NCBI GenBank assembly: GCA_003635195.1
Contig: PYIY01000067.1
Location: 1-64,000, forward strand
Length of the DNA: 64,000 nucleotides
Direction: 5' to 3'
DNA from: Candidatus Poribacteria bacterium
GTDB lineage: Bacteria; Poribacteria; WGA-4E; WGA-3G
Part shown: positions 34,440-43,313 of the stretch, one piece after another
Layout: the number at the start of each line of letters is the position of its first letter
Position numbering within the stretch: the first letter of the stretch is position 1
Program-made: the position numbers and the translations under genes
Notes under the pieces: model-generated
Database searches by the model: none
Told to the model about the DNA's origin: nothing
Seen by the model: the letters and a program-made list of their open reading frames with translations, nothing else

Positions 34440-36116
34440 TCAATAAGAACGACGATAGAGTAAAAGTTCAGGATGTGCGAGTGCGCGCATCGGAAACGGG
34501 GCACGGTTGTCGGATATTCGGATGCCAAGGAATTTTGGTGTACACCGGAACGTTTTGTGCAATTCGTACGGGCTTTCTTCCCCTAACACGCGCGCATAAA
34601 ATGCCAGTGTCTCCGCCAATTCAATTTCGCCGAGAGGATACCAATCCTCATTCTGGTAATGCTGAGGCTGCTTTTGGTGTTTTTGGAATACCTCAAGGTC
34701 CGGCACAAGAATGAGCACCCATTTTGCGTCTTCATCTTCCGTTTCCAAATCCAGATCAGGCAGCAGCCAGTCGAATAAGATTAACGGCGCGCGAGAAATA
34801 GAGTCCTCTGGCGGAACGTGCACGGCTACCCATTCAGCTGCTGCAATTCGGGTCGATTGTGTGAGCATCACGGCGGCAAAAGCAGCAGTATAAACGAATG
34901 AATAAAGCACAACAACGCCAGTCACGACTCCGTATCCCCATCTTCCAAACATATCGTGCTGCCTTGGTCTCTTTTCTACAAGGTGCTGTGAGCTGCGATA
35001 CACAAACTTAAAAAGACCACCAACAGCACTTGGAAGGCTTGCGAGGGCAATAGCAGCAAGCACCGTAAGTGCCGGATAAAGTATCAGTAGATGACGTGTG
35101 AATTTGATTTTGTGTATCCCGATAAATAGTAGATACGGAATAACAAAAAGTAAAAGTCCTTCCAATATAGGAGCCCTGTTAGTTTTGCGCTTAAGCGAAA
35201 TAATTGCATGCAGGACACCAAAAGCGACGAGAAGTGCGAGTGGCAACCCCATCCCCCATTTCAGTAGCACCCATAGATAGGCAAATCGCTGTAATAACCC
35301 CGATTCTGCTGAGGAAATGAGACCGAAGTGACCTCGGTGATAGTGAGTCGCCTCATACCAGAAATCCTCAAAAAAGAGATTCCACGTTGGCGAAAGTAGA
35401 TCAATGAACCAATAAGGGCAGAGGAGTGTAAAGGTTAAGATTGAAATACCAATGAATGTTGCGAGTGCTCTATAAAAATGCTCACTCCGAATGAAGATAA
35501 ACAGAGAGAGACAGACGAAAACGGTCGTAAATTTGACTGTACACCCCACACCGGCAATGACACCGAGCCACACTGCTGTCGGAAATGTAAGCACCGTTGA
35601 AGAAACGCGCGCACGCATGACACGCCAGAGAAAAAGGGTCACGCAGAAGGTCGCGGGAATGTCAACAAGTGCGAAACGCGATTCGTTAGTGGCATGCAAC
35701 ATAGAGATTGCGAGCAATCCTGCGGCAATTTGTCCCACGCGTCTGTTATCTGCATGTTTTCCAATAGAATAGGTGAGCCAAAGTGTAGCAGTGGATAAGA
35801 GGGTGTTAATACAGCGCGCCAGTAAAATGACGCGGGCTTCCGTTGGGTCTAAACCGACGATTGATAGTAATTTGCCTACTGCAGCGATGATGTAAAACCA
35901 AGCGGTTCCGGGCCAGTTGTAGGTTTGAGGGGGGGCTGTGAAGTGAATGAGGTTTAGCACCTCTTGTGCAATAATCACCTCACGTGGATCAGGTGTGTCA
36001 GGCAATCCAACGTTTATGCCGACGATACGCAAACCGAAACCGCTGATGAGAATCGCGGCTATAACAAAGTCGTCAGGCGAATTGAAACAGTTTCTTACCC
36101 CGAGAAGCCGTCTCAT
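34440..36116 (-). CDS. GT-C family glycosyltransferase (ArnT/PMT, family 39-like)
   Basis: At 558 residues it has about 11 transmembrane helices. The first loop holds the acidic pair LPDTPDPREVIIAQE, the catalytic-type D-x motif of lipid-linked GT-C enzymes, and the second part of the loop is NWPGTAWFYI. It is followed by helices such as LGVIAGVGCTVKFTTVFVCL with an aromatic-rich pattern. Such enzymes transfer sugars from polyprenyl-phosphate to proteins or lipid A. The acceptor is unknown. It overlaps the GNAT gene by ATGA, suggesting coupled translation. Confidence 0.8.
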   Translation of the reverse strand: MRRLLGVRNCFNSPDDFVIAAILISGFGLRIVGINVGLPDTPDPREVIIAQEVLNLIHFTAPPQTYNWPGTAWFYIIAAVGKLLSIVGLDPTEARVILLARCINTLLSTATLWLTYSIGKHADNRRVGQIAAGLLAISMLHATNESRFALVDIPATFCVTLFLWRVMRARVSSTVLTFPTAVWLGVIAGVGCTVKFTTVFVCLSLFIFIRSEHFYRALATFIGISILTFTLLCPYWFIDLLSPTWNLFFEDFWYEATHYHRGHFGLISSAESGLLQRFAYLWVLLKWGMGLPLALLVAFGVLHAIISLKRKTNRAPILEGLLLFVIPYLLFIGIHKIKFTRHLLILYPALTVLAAIALASLPSAVGGLFKFVYRSSQHLVEKRPRQHDMFGRWGYGVVTGVVVLYSFVYTAAFAAVMLTQSTRIAAAEWVAVHVPPEDSISRAPLILFDWLLPDLDLETEDEDAKWVLILVPDLEVFQKHQKQPQHYQNEDWYPLGEIELAETLAFYARVLGEESPYELHKTFRCTPKFLGIRISDNRAPFPMRALAHPELLLYRRSY

Positions 36117-36646
36117 TTTTGAAGAAACCTCAGTCTTTTAAAGACATTCTGCCAACGCAGGACGTGGTTTTCACGAACATAAACTGGAACAAAACCGAGG
36201 TTGAGATAGTTTTTGATTGCAGGTAGGCGAAAATCGTCGGTGTCCAACATCACGGGTGCTACATGCTGCGCTTTAAAATAGTAGAGGAGAAACACGGTTA
36301 GCCATTTTCCGAGTTTATGTCCAGTGTGTTCCGGAAGTACAGCGAGCATATCAATGTAACCGATCGGTTGACCACGGAGATGTCTATTCCAAGCGCACGC
36401 CGTGCCAATAGGTATGTCCTCGTGGATAACAAAACAGAAACCGTCCGGATCAAAGTTAGATTGGTTGATAACGTTAGCATACGTATCTTGGGCGGTCCTG
36501 TTTTGGTCTACAAACGACCTGTCCATTATTTGCGCCCAATGTGCTTCGTCCCCTTTTCGATAGGTGCGGATGTGATAGCCATCAGGACACTGGAGCCTCG
36601 GCAGTTTCTCTAAACCGTGCCGGACCATTCTGAGTTGATCTTCCAT
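36113..36646 (-). CDS. GNAT-family N-acetyltransferase (paralogue 1)
   Basis: At 177 residues it has an N-terminal arm (RTYRKGDEAHWAQIM), the acetyl-CoA-binding stretch LAVLPEHTGHKLGKWLTVFL (R/Q-x-x-G-x-G/A type, with HTGHKLG here) and the end LDTDDFRLPAIKNYLNLGF. This C-terminal layout matches mycothiol-synthase-like GNATs. The substrate amine is unknown. The paralogue at 42503-43099 shares the arm and the binding stretch, including L-D-T-D-D-F-R-x-P-A-I-K. Its last bases overlap the glycosyltransferase start. Confidence 0.83.
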   Translation of the reverse strand: MEDQLRMVRHGLEKLPRLQCPDGYHIRTYRKGDEAHWAQIMDRSFVDQNRTAQDTYANVINQSNFDPDGFCFVIHEDIPIGTACAWNRHLRGQPIGYIDMLAVLPEHTGHKLGKWLTVFLLYYFKAQHVAPVMLDTDDFRLPAIKNYLNLGFVPVYVRENHVLRWQNVFKRLRFLQK

Positions 36647-36748
36647 TGTATTTTTGACAGATGCACTTCACTGGTTAAGGCATGTGCAATGTTTATTGTC
36701 TAAATCAGCGAAAACATAAGGGCGATTGTTCACAACAAAACTTCTTCT

Positions 36749-36776
36749 TGTAGGAGCGAGCTGTGCTCGCGATCTG
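36749..36776 (+). repeat. TGTAGG-type repeat, left copy flanking the FRG-TPR gene
   Basis: TGTAGGAGCGAGC-TGT-GCTCGCGATCT forms a 6-bp hairpin. An inverted copy with two changes lies at 38657-38684. Together they bracket a 1.9-kb segment. Confidence 0.65.
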
Positions 36777-36870
36777 GGAAACACAAAACAAAAACCGACA
36801 GAACACCAATAGTTCATCCAGTTCAAATCTTAGGATGGTTGGTAGTACAGCGATTTATTGCACCTCAGCA

Positions 36871-36895
36871 ACGGGCAATGAATTGCCCTACTACA
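36871..36895 (-). repeat. TGTAGTAGGGCAAT palindromic repeat
   Basis: Read leftward, TGTAGTAGGGCAATTCATTGCCCGT contains the stem GGGCAA/TTGCCC. It lies in the 292-base gap 36647-36938, in which no gene was found. Confidence 0.5.
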
Positions 36896-36938
36896 AGCCA
36901 GGCCTACCCACAACACCAGTCATTAGATTTGTAAAATA

Positions 36939-38423
36939 TCAAGCATCCGAAAGGGTCAGCATGATCGCGATATCCATTGGCAACTGGATACCGGTTTCCT
37001 GCTCAAAGATTGCAATGCTTTTATACTTGTTATGAAACGAGGCAATGATATCCAACCCCTTGTTCTTAGCTATATTCAGATCGGCTTTGGCTCTATTCCA
37101 TTCTTGTAGGTGTAACCGTGCCTCCCCTCGAATGTAGTAAGGTGGGACAAGTTCTGGGTTCAGTTTTATAGCCATATTACTGTCTTTAATTGCAGGTTTA
37201 ATTTCGCCTTTTAACAAGTGAGCCTCACCTCGGCCCATATAAGCTAGAGGATAGTCTGACTTCAAGCGGATTGCCTCGTTGAAGTTAGCAATAGCGTTTT
37301 CAGAATCACCTCTGCCGTGGTAAGCGGAGCCGAGGACACTATGGACTTCGGGCGACTTCAGACCCATTATTATTGATTTGTTAAAGTCAATAATAGCACT
37401 GTCAAAATCATTCGTGGATAAGCAAACCTCACCTCGGGCACTATAAGCTATAGCATTGCCGGGCTCCAATGCAATTGCCTTCGTTAAATCATCAACAGCT
37501 TCGTTAAGTTCCCCTTTGGTCCTGTAAATTCTACTGCGATGGATATAGGCTACAGCAGACATGCGATTCAGTTCTATTGCCTTTGTAGCGTCAGCAACAG
37601 CATGGTCAAAATCGCCTTCGATCTGGGAAATGAAGCTGCGGGTACTATACGCCTCAGCAAATTGCGGCATCAGGTTTATTGCTTCAGTAAAGGATTTGAT
37701 TGTTTGTTGGTATTTCTCATTTTTTTCTTTAGAGTTTCCGGTTTCATCTGCCTGCTCTTTATAGGTAACACCCTTAGCAAAATTCGCGCGGGCACTCCAG
37801 CGATTGTCCTGACTACTAACAAACCCATGGAGGTCAGGATAGATGTTTTCAATGGAAATGTCGAATTCTCTTTTGAGATAATTTAACAAGGGCTGTTTAA
37901 GGGACTGTGGAATAACGATTTCCATGTCTGGTTCAATAAAGCCATCAGGAGGTTGGACGAATACGCTCTTCTGCACCCTGACGCGACTGGTCAGATCCAG
38001 ATTCTGAGGTTCTCTAATCCAGTCCTTTATCGTCCCGGTTTTGTCTTGCAAGATGATCCTGCCATCTTCAAAGGGGAAAGATTCACTGGCGAAAAACAGG
38101 GCGATGCAATAGTCAGTCGTGAAGTCTATCAGGTTAGTTTTGCCGCCGAAGTGTTGAATTTCAGTTAGAATTTCAAATTCATCTGTTTTCTTGATGTGCC
38201 TTTTGGCAGCCTCCACTTCTTCTTTTTGAGCCTCCTCTACATTAAGGTGTAACATCTTGGCAGCCTCCAATTTCCGGTAGAGGGTTGAGGATACTTTCTC
38301 ATAGTGTTTCGGTTCGCCTCGGTAGATATAGCTGCCTGCGGCAGATGTTTTCGTTATCTTGCCGATTATTTCTAAAATCCTGTTTAATTCGGTTTGGGAA
38401 TTAACTGGGTCTTGTCTGTTCAT
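36939..38423 (-). CDS. FRG-domain protein with seven tetratricopeptide repeats
   Basis: Starting at ATG 38423, the N-terminal ~175 residues form an FRG domain: YIYRGEPKHYEKVSSTLYRK, then ILTEIQHFGGKTNLIDFTTD and YCIALFFAS. The C-terminal half holds seven 34-residue TPRs (patterns such as AYIHRSRIYRTKGELNEAV). The tail FHNKYKSIAIFEQETGIQLP is common to TPR proteins of this lineage. The biochemical function of FRG domains is not settled. GGAG 9-10 nt before ATG 38423 decides the start. ATG 38453 and 38438 are also in frame. The gene is bracketed by inverted 26-bp repeats, and a short truncated frame precedes it. Confidence 0.83.
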   Translation of the reverse strand: MNRQDPVNSQTELNRILEIIGKITKTSAAGSYIYRGEPKHYEKVSSTLYRKLEAAKMLHLNVEEAQKEEVEAAKRHIKKTDEFEILTEIQHFGGKTNLIDFTTDYCIALFFASESFPFEDGRIILQDKTGTIKDWIREPQNLDLTSRVRVQKSVFVQPPDGFIEPDMEIVIPQSLKQPLLNYLKREFDISIENIYPDLHGFVSSQDNRWSARANFAKGVTYKEQADETGNSKEKNEKYQQTIKSFTEAINLMPQFAEAYSTRSFISQIEGDFDHAVADATKAIELNRMSAVAYIHRSRIYRTKGELNEAVDDLTKAIALEPGNAIAYSARGEVCLSTNDFDSAIIDFNKSIIMGLKSPEVHSVLGSAYHGRGDSENAIANFNEAIRLKSDYPLAYMGRGEAHLLKGEIKPAIKDSNMAIKLNPELVPPYYIRGEARLHLQEWNRAKADLNIAKNKGLDIIASFHNKYKSIAIFEQETGIQLPMDIAIMLTLSDA

Positions 38424-38481
38424 TATGTTTTTCTCCATATCAATAAAGGACATCCGGTTCTCATCGGACGGAACAGCCTGC

Positions 38482-38658
38482 CTATCTGGATAACTCGCTG
38501 ATGTTTTTAAGTACCGATTGGGCTTTAGCACGGGACATTTTTGTCCAAACTTTACCGTCAATAACTTTTTCGTTGAAAAGTGAACCCAATTTAAAGAGCA
38601 ATTTAACAATGCTCTTCTCATGCTCAGATAGTGCTTGTCCTGTTAAATTTTGTGAAAG
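38482..38658 (-). pseudogene. Truncated reading frame upstream of FRG-TPR gene
   Basis: Read leftward, an open frame contains SEHEKSIVKLLFKLGSLFNE, then GKVWTKMSRAKAQSVLKNIS and ELSR, stopping at TAG (38482-38484), 59 bases before ATG 38423. It looks like a helical C-terminus of a real small protein, but no start codon with a ribosome site is found. Directly on its 5' side lies the repeat at 38657-38684, so the front of the gene may have been replaced by that repeat. I could not assign a family. The rest of the gap 38685-38799 is not coding as far as I can tell. Confidence 0.35.
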
Positions 38659-38684
38659 ATCGTGAGCACAACTCGCTCCTACAG
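38657..38684 (-). repeat. TGTAGG-type repeat, right copy in inverse orientation
   Basis: Read leftward it is CTGTAGGAGCGAGTTGTGCTCACGATCT, 26 bases shared with 36749-36774 with two differences. Confidence 0.65.
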
Positions 38685-38799
38685 AAAATGTTGAAGTGCG
38701 TCAAGTTTTTTTTGGACAGTTGTGGGTCGTTGCCATGTAGGGTTATAGTTTTCGTATTGCGTAGTTACGCCATGAGCGTGTGTGCGTCCGTGAATGTTT

Positions 38800-41700
38800 T
38801 TATTTTGCTATTAACATCTTGCGCGTGGCAGTGAAATCACCTGCGGTCAGCGTATAGAAATACAGACCACTCGCCACAGGCTCACCGAACACGTTTTTAC
38901 CATCCCAATACGCCGCACGACTACGGTTTTGGTACTTACCCGCAGATTGATGCTCAAACGTCAATGTCCGTACCAACTCACCGTTTATCGTATAGATATG
39001 CAGTGTAACATCCGCATCCTTCGCCAAGTGATACGGTATCCACGTCTCAGGATTGAATGGATTGGGGAAGTTTGGCAAAAGGGCAGTCTCTTTCGGTGTC
39101 AACATTATGAGGAGTTGTTGTAAAAATAGAACACCGCGCTGTGATTTCATATCCGTGAGATCCAATTGCTGAGCAGCGGATAGCCACTGTTTGACCTCTG
39201 TAGCAGTGAACATTTCTAAGGCATAGGGATGTATAGAGGGTGCAGCACTTGTGCCTAGTGCACCAGCGACCAAGACGAGATCAGCGATGTTGACCACACC
39301 ATCACTATTGACATCTGCAGCGTTTTGCCCTATCTGACCGAGATTTGAAGCAACCAACACCAAATCGGCGATGTTAACAGTTCCATCACCGTTCACATCG
39401 CCTATCAGTTTAGTGGGTTCGGTTATTTGAGAATTTTCAACCTGAGGTGCAAACGTCTCACCTGTACTGTTGGACAAAAGGACATCAGATAACGTCAAAA
39501 TGGATGCCTTCACTGCGATGATTTCAAAGGTGAGCGTAGCGAGGGTGCCGTCACTGTTGCTTTCGCCCGCAAGAGATGCTGCGTTGAGTTTCACAAGATT
39601 CCCTTCCAAAATCGGAGGGACAAAGAATGCGCCATCGGACAGATAATCACCGTTACTACTTTCCACATAACGGAGGGCGGTATCGTCAAACTGCACGGTT
39701 GCTTGGTAACCTGCAACATTTTTGCCGTTAGTAATTTTTACGGACAATTTGAGCAGTTGACCAATATTAGGGGCCTGCACACTTATAGGCAAAAGACTCA
39801 CCGTGGTGTTTCCCATTGCTGTAGGTGTGGTGGTCGTGGGTGTTGTAGTAACGGGTGGTTCGGTGGTAACACTGTGTGTGAGTGTGGGTTCCCCAAATAC
39901 GAAGTGGTCGCATCCCGGGTCGCCGAGGTCATCAACTTTGAGTGTGAGCATCTCTGTGCCTTCGGGGATATCGAAAGTGATTTCAGAGTGTCTACCTTCT
40001 GAACCTTGTAAGACCCCGGAGTTATAGATTTCAGTGTCGTCTGCCATAAAGACAACAGTAAGTTTAGCGTAATTTCCACAAGGGTTTGGCATATCGAAAT
40101 GTGCGTGAAAGTTTTCGTAGTCTTTGTTGGAAATATCCCAAACGATACGGCTATCGGCATGTGCGTAAAAGAAATGTGTCCAATCTTCGCCGCCGAAAGT
40201 ATTAGTTGGGAATGATCCGTCAGGTGTTCTTGGCACTAAACCATCGGGTGTTTTCTCCCAGAGTTGTCCCCATGTTGCCCATTCGCCTCTGGAGTTTATA
40301 GGTGTAAGTGTGCTTGGGGTTTCATAAGTAAGTGTGAGTAGCGTTTTTGTATTATCTGTAGAAATTAATGTATTTGGGGGATCTTTACTTTCTAATGTCT
40401 GATCTGTAAGCGTAGGTTCGCCAAAAACAAAATGATCGCATGAAGGGTCTCCAAGGTCATCAACCTTAATTGTGAGTGTTTTTGTCCCTTCAGGTATATT
40501 AAATTCTATTCTTGTGCCTCTACCGATGTATAGTAGACCTGGATTATGGATTTCGGTATCATCAGCGAAAAAAGTAACTTCAATACTATTTCCGCAAGGG
40601 TTTGGCATGTGGAAATATGTTTGAAAACTTTTGTAGTTTGCTTTGCTAATATCGTAGACGATACGGCTTGGTGCGTGTCCGTAAAAGAAGTGTGTCCAAT
40701 CTTCGCCGTTGAATACTGATGCGGGGAATACACCGTTGGGTGTTCTTGGAACTAAGCCATCGGGTGTTTTCTCCCAGAGTTGTCCCCATGTTGTCCATTC
40801 GCCTCTGGGGTTTGTGGGTATTAGCGCGTCAGGTGAATCGTATGCGAGTGTCAGATAGGTTTCATTGCTATCAGTAGGCACCGGAGGGGTTGCGGTTATG
40901 ATTGTCTCGGTGTTGTTTTCGGTTGCCTCGTGTATTAATCTGGCGTTGCCGATAACGAAGTGGTCGCATACACCGCTTTCACCTGTTGAAACCTCTATTG
41001 TGAGGGTCTCTGTGTTTTCAGGTATACCGAAACTTATATGTGTGTTTCGGTCATTAGGTTTATTACCACTTTTCATACCGGAGTTATAGATTTTTGAATC
41101 ATCGGCATAGGCGATAAACTCTATGGATGCGGGTGGGTTGTTATCGGAACAGGGGTGTGCAAGGTAAAGCCATCCGTCAAATCGTGAGTTCCCTAATCTA
41201 TTAATATCGTATTCGATGCGACTTCCGGCATGTGCGTAGAACCAGTTATCCCAGACATCACTGTACTGATGGGAGAGGTAGTAGGGCGGTTTCTGTGTGA
41301 TCCGCCCGTCTGGTGTTTTTTCCCAGATATGACCGAGCCATGAATCCCATTGTGCTTTACTATTTGTCGGCATAATTGAGTTGCCTGTCTGATAAGAAAG
41401 CGTGAGATAGGTCATGTTCTCTGTTGGTTCTGCCTGCTCTGTATTGAGTGCCCAATCTTGTGTATGCGTATTTCCGTTGTTATCTACGACGCGTACCCAG
41501 ATATTATTGACTGGACTCAACTTTGCGCCTGCTGGCATTGTGAGCGTAACCTGTGTGCTGGAAGCGCCTTGAATCCGTTGGCATTCGATAATACCTGCGG
41601 GTTTATTCGGGAAGGCATGCTCAAACTGCACTTGGAACAGCCCATCCAGATCAGAAACAGTAAACCGAAGTGTCCAATCCCCTGTTGTGGGGGGCTGTCT

Positions 41701-42372
41701 CCCGGAAACTATTTGGATTGTAGCAGGTTTATCTGCTTTAGGTGTCCTGCCATTATAGTAAGGCGAAACACTTAGGAATGCCGCTGCACATTCTGATAAC
41801 TTGTTCCGCCCGTAGCCGTAAGACATGATATAGGTATCGTCTCTGAAGTCGTGGAGCAAGTTGAAAGCGTGTCCGAGTTCATGGGCGATAAGGTCTATCC
41901 CACCTTCACCTTCAATACAATCGCCGTGTGCTGGTATGAGAACAGGTCCGCCTTGATAGCGTGCAATGCCACAGTTTCCATCAACGCGTTCATTGGAAAG
42001 GTCAACGAAGGTTACATAAATGTCGTTGCCTGTGTTGTTGAACTTGTTCTGTATCTCTGCTTCAACTTTATCAAGTGTTCCCTGAAGATAGTAGTTATCG
42101 CTGTGGTTTCCGATGATAGTATGCGTAATCACCTTGCCAATGCGATCGGTTTCGAGGCTAAAGGGGCGTTCAGCGTAGCCGTGTGCTTCCATTTGTGCTT
42201 TATAGAACGCTTGGACGGCTTTCATCTGCATGTCGATGGTGCTATGGATACGATTTTGGGGGACGCGGTCGTTGGGCACGAAATAAATGGTGCGCACTGC
42301 GGAGTTCGCAATGCCGGGCAAATAGAAAAGTAGTCCTATCAATATGGTTGTGATATATGGACGTTTGTGCAT
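38800..42372 (-). CDS. Secreted metzincin-like metalloprotease with NPCBM-like, cohesin and dockerin modules
   Basis: At 1190 residues, a signal peptide (to about residue 25) is followed by a protease domain with H164-E-L-G-H168-A-F-N-L-L-H174. The glycine of the metzincin motif HExxHxxGxxH is Asn here. A Met-turn, YIMSYGYG (M183), follows. Three ~165-residue repeats resemble NPCBM carbohydrate-binding modules (each with a FYAHAxSRIxYDI strand and CDHFVFGEP). A cohesin-like domain (about 860-990) and a type I dockerin pair (GDVNGDGTVNIADLVLVASN, ADVNSDGVVNIADLVLVAG) follow. A C-terminal FlgD/T9SS-like FPNPFNPETWIPYHLA sorting-type domain closes the chain. Start ATG at 42372 with AAAGG upstream. 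Probably a secreted polysaccharide-binding protease. Confidence 0.85.
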   Translation of the reverse strand: MHKRPYITTILIGLLFYLPGIANSAVRTIYFVPNDRVPQNRIHSTIDMQMKAVQAFYKAQMEAHGYAERPFSLETDRIGKVITHTIIGNHSDNYYLQGTLDKVEAEIQNKFNNTGNDIYVTFVDLSNERVDGNCGIARYQGGPVLIPAHGDCIEGEGGIDLIAHELGHAFNLLHDFRDDTYIMSYGYGRNKLSECAAAFLSVSPYYNGRTPKADKPATIQIVSGRQPPTTGDWTLRFTVSDLDGLFQVQFEHAFPNKPAGIIECQRIQGASSTQVTLTMPAGAKLSPVNNIWVRVVDNNGNTHTQDWALNTEQAEPTENMTYLTLSYQTGNSIMPTNSKAQWDSWLGHIWEKTPDGRITQKPPYYLSHQYSDVWDNWFYAHAGSRIEYDINRLGNSRFDGWLYLAHPCSDNNPPASIEFIAYADDSKIYNSGMKSGNKPNDRNTHISFGIPENTETLTIEVSTGESGVCDHFVIGNARLIHEATENNTETIITATPPVPTDSNETYLTLAYDSPDALIPTNPRGEWTTWGQLWEKTPDGLVPRTPNGVFPASVFNGEDWTHFFYGHAPSRIVYDISKANYKSFQTYFHMPNPCGNSIEVTFFADDTEIHNPGLLYIGRGTRIEFNIPEGTKTLTIKVDDLGDPSCDHFVFGEPTLTDQTLESKDPPNTLISTDNTKTLLTLTYETPSTLTPINSRGEWATWGQLWEKTPDGLVPRTPDGSFPTNTFGGEDWTHFFYAHADSRIVWDISNKDYENFHAHFDMPNPCGNYAKLTVVFMADDTEIYNSGVLQGSEGRHSEITFDIPEGTEMLTLKVDDLGDPGCDHFVFGEPTLTHSVTTEPPVTTTPTTTTPTAMGNTTVSLLPISVQAPNIGQLLKLSVKITNGKNVAGYQATVQFDDTALRYVESSNGDYLSDGAFFVPPILEGNLVKLNAASLAGESNSDGTLATLTFEIIAVKASILTLSDVLLSNSTGETFAPQVENSQITEPTKLIGDVNGDGTVNIADLVLVASNLGQIGQNAADVNSDGVVNIADLVLVAGALGTSAAPSIHPYALEMFTATEVKQWLSAAQQLDLTDMKSQRGVLFLQQLLIMLTPKETALLPNFPNPFNPETWIPYHLAKDADVTLHIYTINGELVRTLTFEHQSAGKYQNRSRAAYWDGKNVFGEPVASGLYFYTLTAGDFTATRKMLIAK

Positions 42373-42423
42373 TTTATACCTTTCTTGGTAATTTATTGAG
42401 GGTGTTTCATAAATCATTATTTT

Positions 42424-42476
42424 TTATGCTACAACAGAGTCCATAGAGGCACACAACCTAAAAGGTTATGCTACAA
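42424..42476 (-). repeat. Paired TTGTAGCATAA repeat with hairpin
   Basis: TTATGCTACAA occurs at 42424-42434 and 42466-42476. Next to the second copy, AACCT-aaa-AGGTT (42455-42467) forms a hairpin. It lies between the protease gene and the GNAT paralogue and contains no gene. Confidence 0.5.
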
Positions 42477-42502
42477 GACTAAAGAAGGCCGTTGTTATTT
42501 TT

Positions 42503-43099
42503 CTAACTTGAAACTTTTGCCCATAACTCCGCAGGGAGCGTCTCTTTAACGTTTGCAATTTGTGCTGAAGGCTGTGGCAGTTTCAAACTTTCAAAGATGT
42601 CCGACCAACGCTTCGGTTGCCCTTCTTCAACGTAAACGGGTATGAACCCTAAATTCAGATAAGTTTTAATGGCAGGCATACGAAAATCGTCGGTGTCGAG
42701 CATAGAACATTTGAATCCATTGTCACGAAAGTAGGAGAGAACAGCGAGTGAGACCCATTTTCCGAGTTTGTGTCCGGTGTGTTCAGCGACAACGCCTACC
42801 ATGTGGACGTATCCGACATCCTTTTCATCTACAGATTGCCGCCAAGCACAAGCAGTTCCGACAGGTACCCCACGATGGGTTGCGAAGTAGAGACCGTCTG
42901 GAATAAAAACATCTCTGCCTGTAATCTCATTTTCCGTGTCCTGTGCGGTACGTTCTCTGCCACCGAACGAATCACTAATAATACGTGCCCAGTGCACCTC
43001 ATCGCCTTTACAATAGGTACGCATACCGTAGCCTGCCGGAAGCTCTAACGCCGGTAAATTTTCCAAATGGGGACGTACCATTCTAAGTTGTCGTGGCAT
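42503..43099 (-). CDS. GNAT-family N-acetyltransferase (paralogue 2)
   Basis: The ~198-residue protein from ATG 43099 (AAGGAG 7-8 nt upstream) has the same arm (RTYCKGDEVHWARII), acetyl-CoA stretch (EHTGHKLGKWVSLAVLSYF) and C-terminal LDTDDFRMPAIKTYLNLGF as the gene at 36113-36646, with an extra ~20-residue tail. The longer reading to 43174 lies upstream of its own promoter and is rejected. The substrate is unknown. Together the two copies enclose the FRG-TPR and protease genes. Confidence 0.85.
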   Translation of the reverse strand: MPRQLRMVRPHLENLPALELPAGYGMRTYCKGDEVHWARIISDSFGGRERTAQDTENEITGRDVFIPDGLYFATHRGVPVGTACAWRQSVDEKDVGYVHMVGVVAEHTGHKLGKWVSLAVLSYFRDNGFKCSMLDTDDFRMPAIKTYLNLGFIPVYVEEGQPKRWSDIFESLKLPQPSAQIANVKETLPAELWAKVSS

Positions 43100-43145
43100 C
43101 TGTTTTCTCCTTTTTGGGTGCAATTGGCTTGCCCAGTTAGCCGTA

Positions 43146-43174
43146 ATTATACCATACCTCAAAAATTCATGCAA
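43146..43174 (-). promoter_or_regulatory. Extended -10 promoter of GNAT paralogue 2
   Basis: Read leftward: TTGCAT (43169-43174), 17-bp spacer, TGGTATAAT (hexamer 43146-43151). Start predicted near 43139. It is back-to-back with the aroK promoter, the -35 boxes being only 5 bp apart. Confidence 0.7.
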
Positions 43175-43179
43175 AACCC

Positions 43180-43208
43180 TTTACAAGATTTCGTAAAAGC
43201 AGTATAAT
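43180..43208 (+). promoter_or_regulatory. Promoter of aroK-aroB
   Basis: TTTACA (43180-43185), 17-bp spacer, TATAAT (43203-43208). Start predicted near 43215, leaving a ~100-nt leader. Confidence 0.72.
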
Positions 43209-43227
43209 AGTTATTAGTTGTTAGCAA

Positions 43228-43295
43228 GTGCCTTCCCAGTAACGGATGGAGATGCGATTTCAAATCACACCTCCCGGACTTAGGGCAATAGGCAC
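43228..43295 (+). promoter_or_regulatory. Nested stem-loop in the aroK leader
   Basis: GTGCCT (43228-43233) pairs with AGGCAC (43290-43295). Inside it, CCC (43235-43237) pairs with GGG (43283-43285), GGAG (43248-43251) with CTCC (43271-43274) and GATT (43256-43259) with AATC (43263-43266). The fold ends 9 nt before the GGAG ribosome site. No named riboswitch class was recognised. Confidence 0.35.
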
Positions 43296-43313
43296 GGTAA
43301 AGGCGGAGAACAA

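Noticed and set aside
36939..38423. FRG-TPR gene as part of a defence island with the R-M pair
   Set aside because: The R-M genes are 13 kb away with aro and membrane genes between them; no other defence gene is adjacent.
43100..43174. Longer N-terminus for GNAT paralogue 2
   Set aside because: Those codons overlap or precede the gene's own promoter, and a strong ribosome site lies before ATG 43099.
43228..43295. tRNA-like folding in the aroK leader
   Set aside because: No anticodon arm of tRNA size, no T-loop GTTCRA and no CCA region; kept only as an unassigned leader fold.
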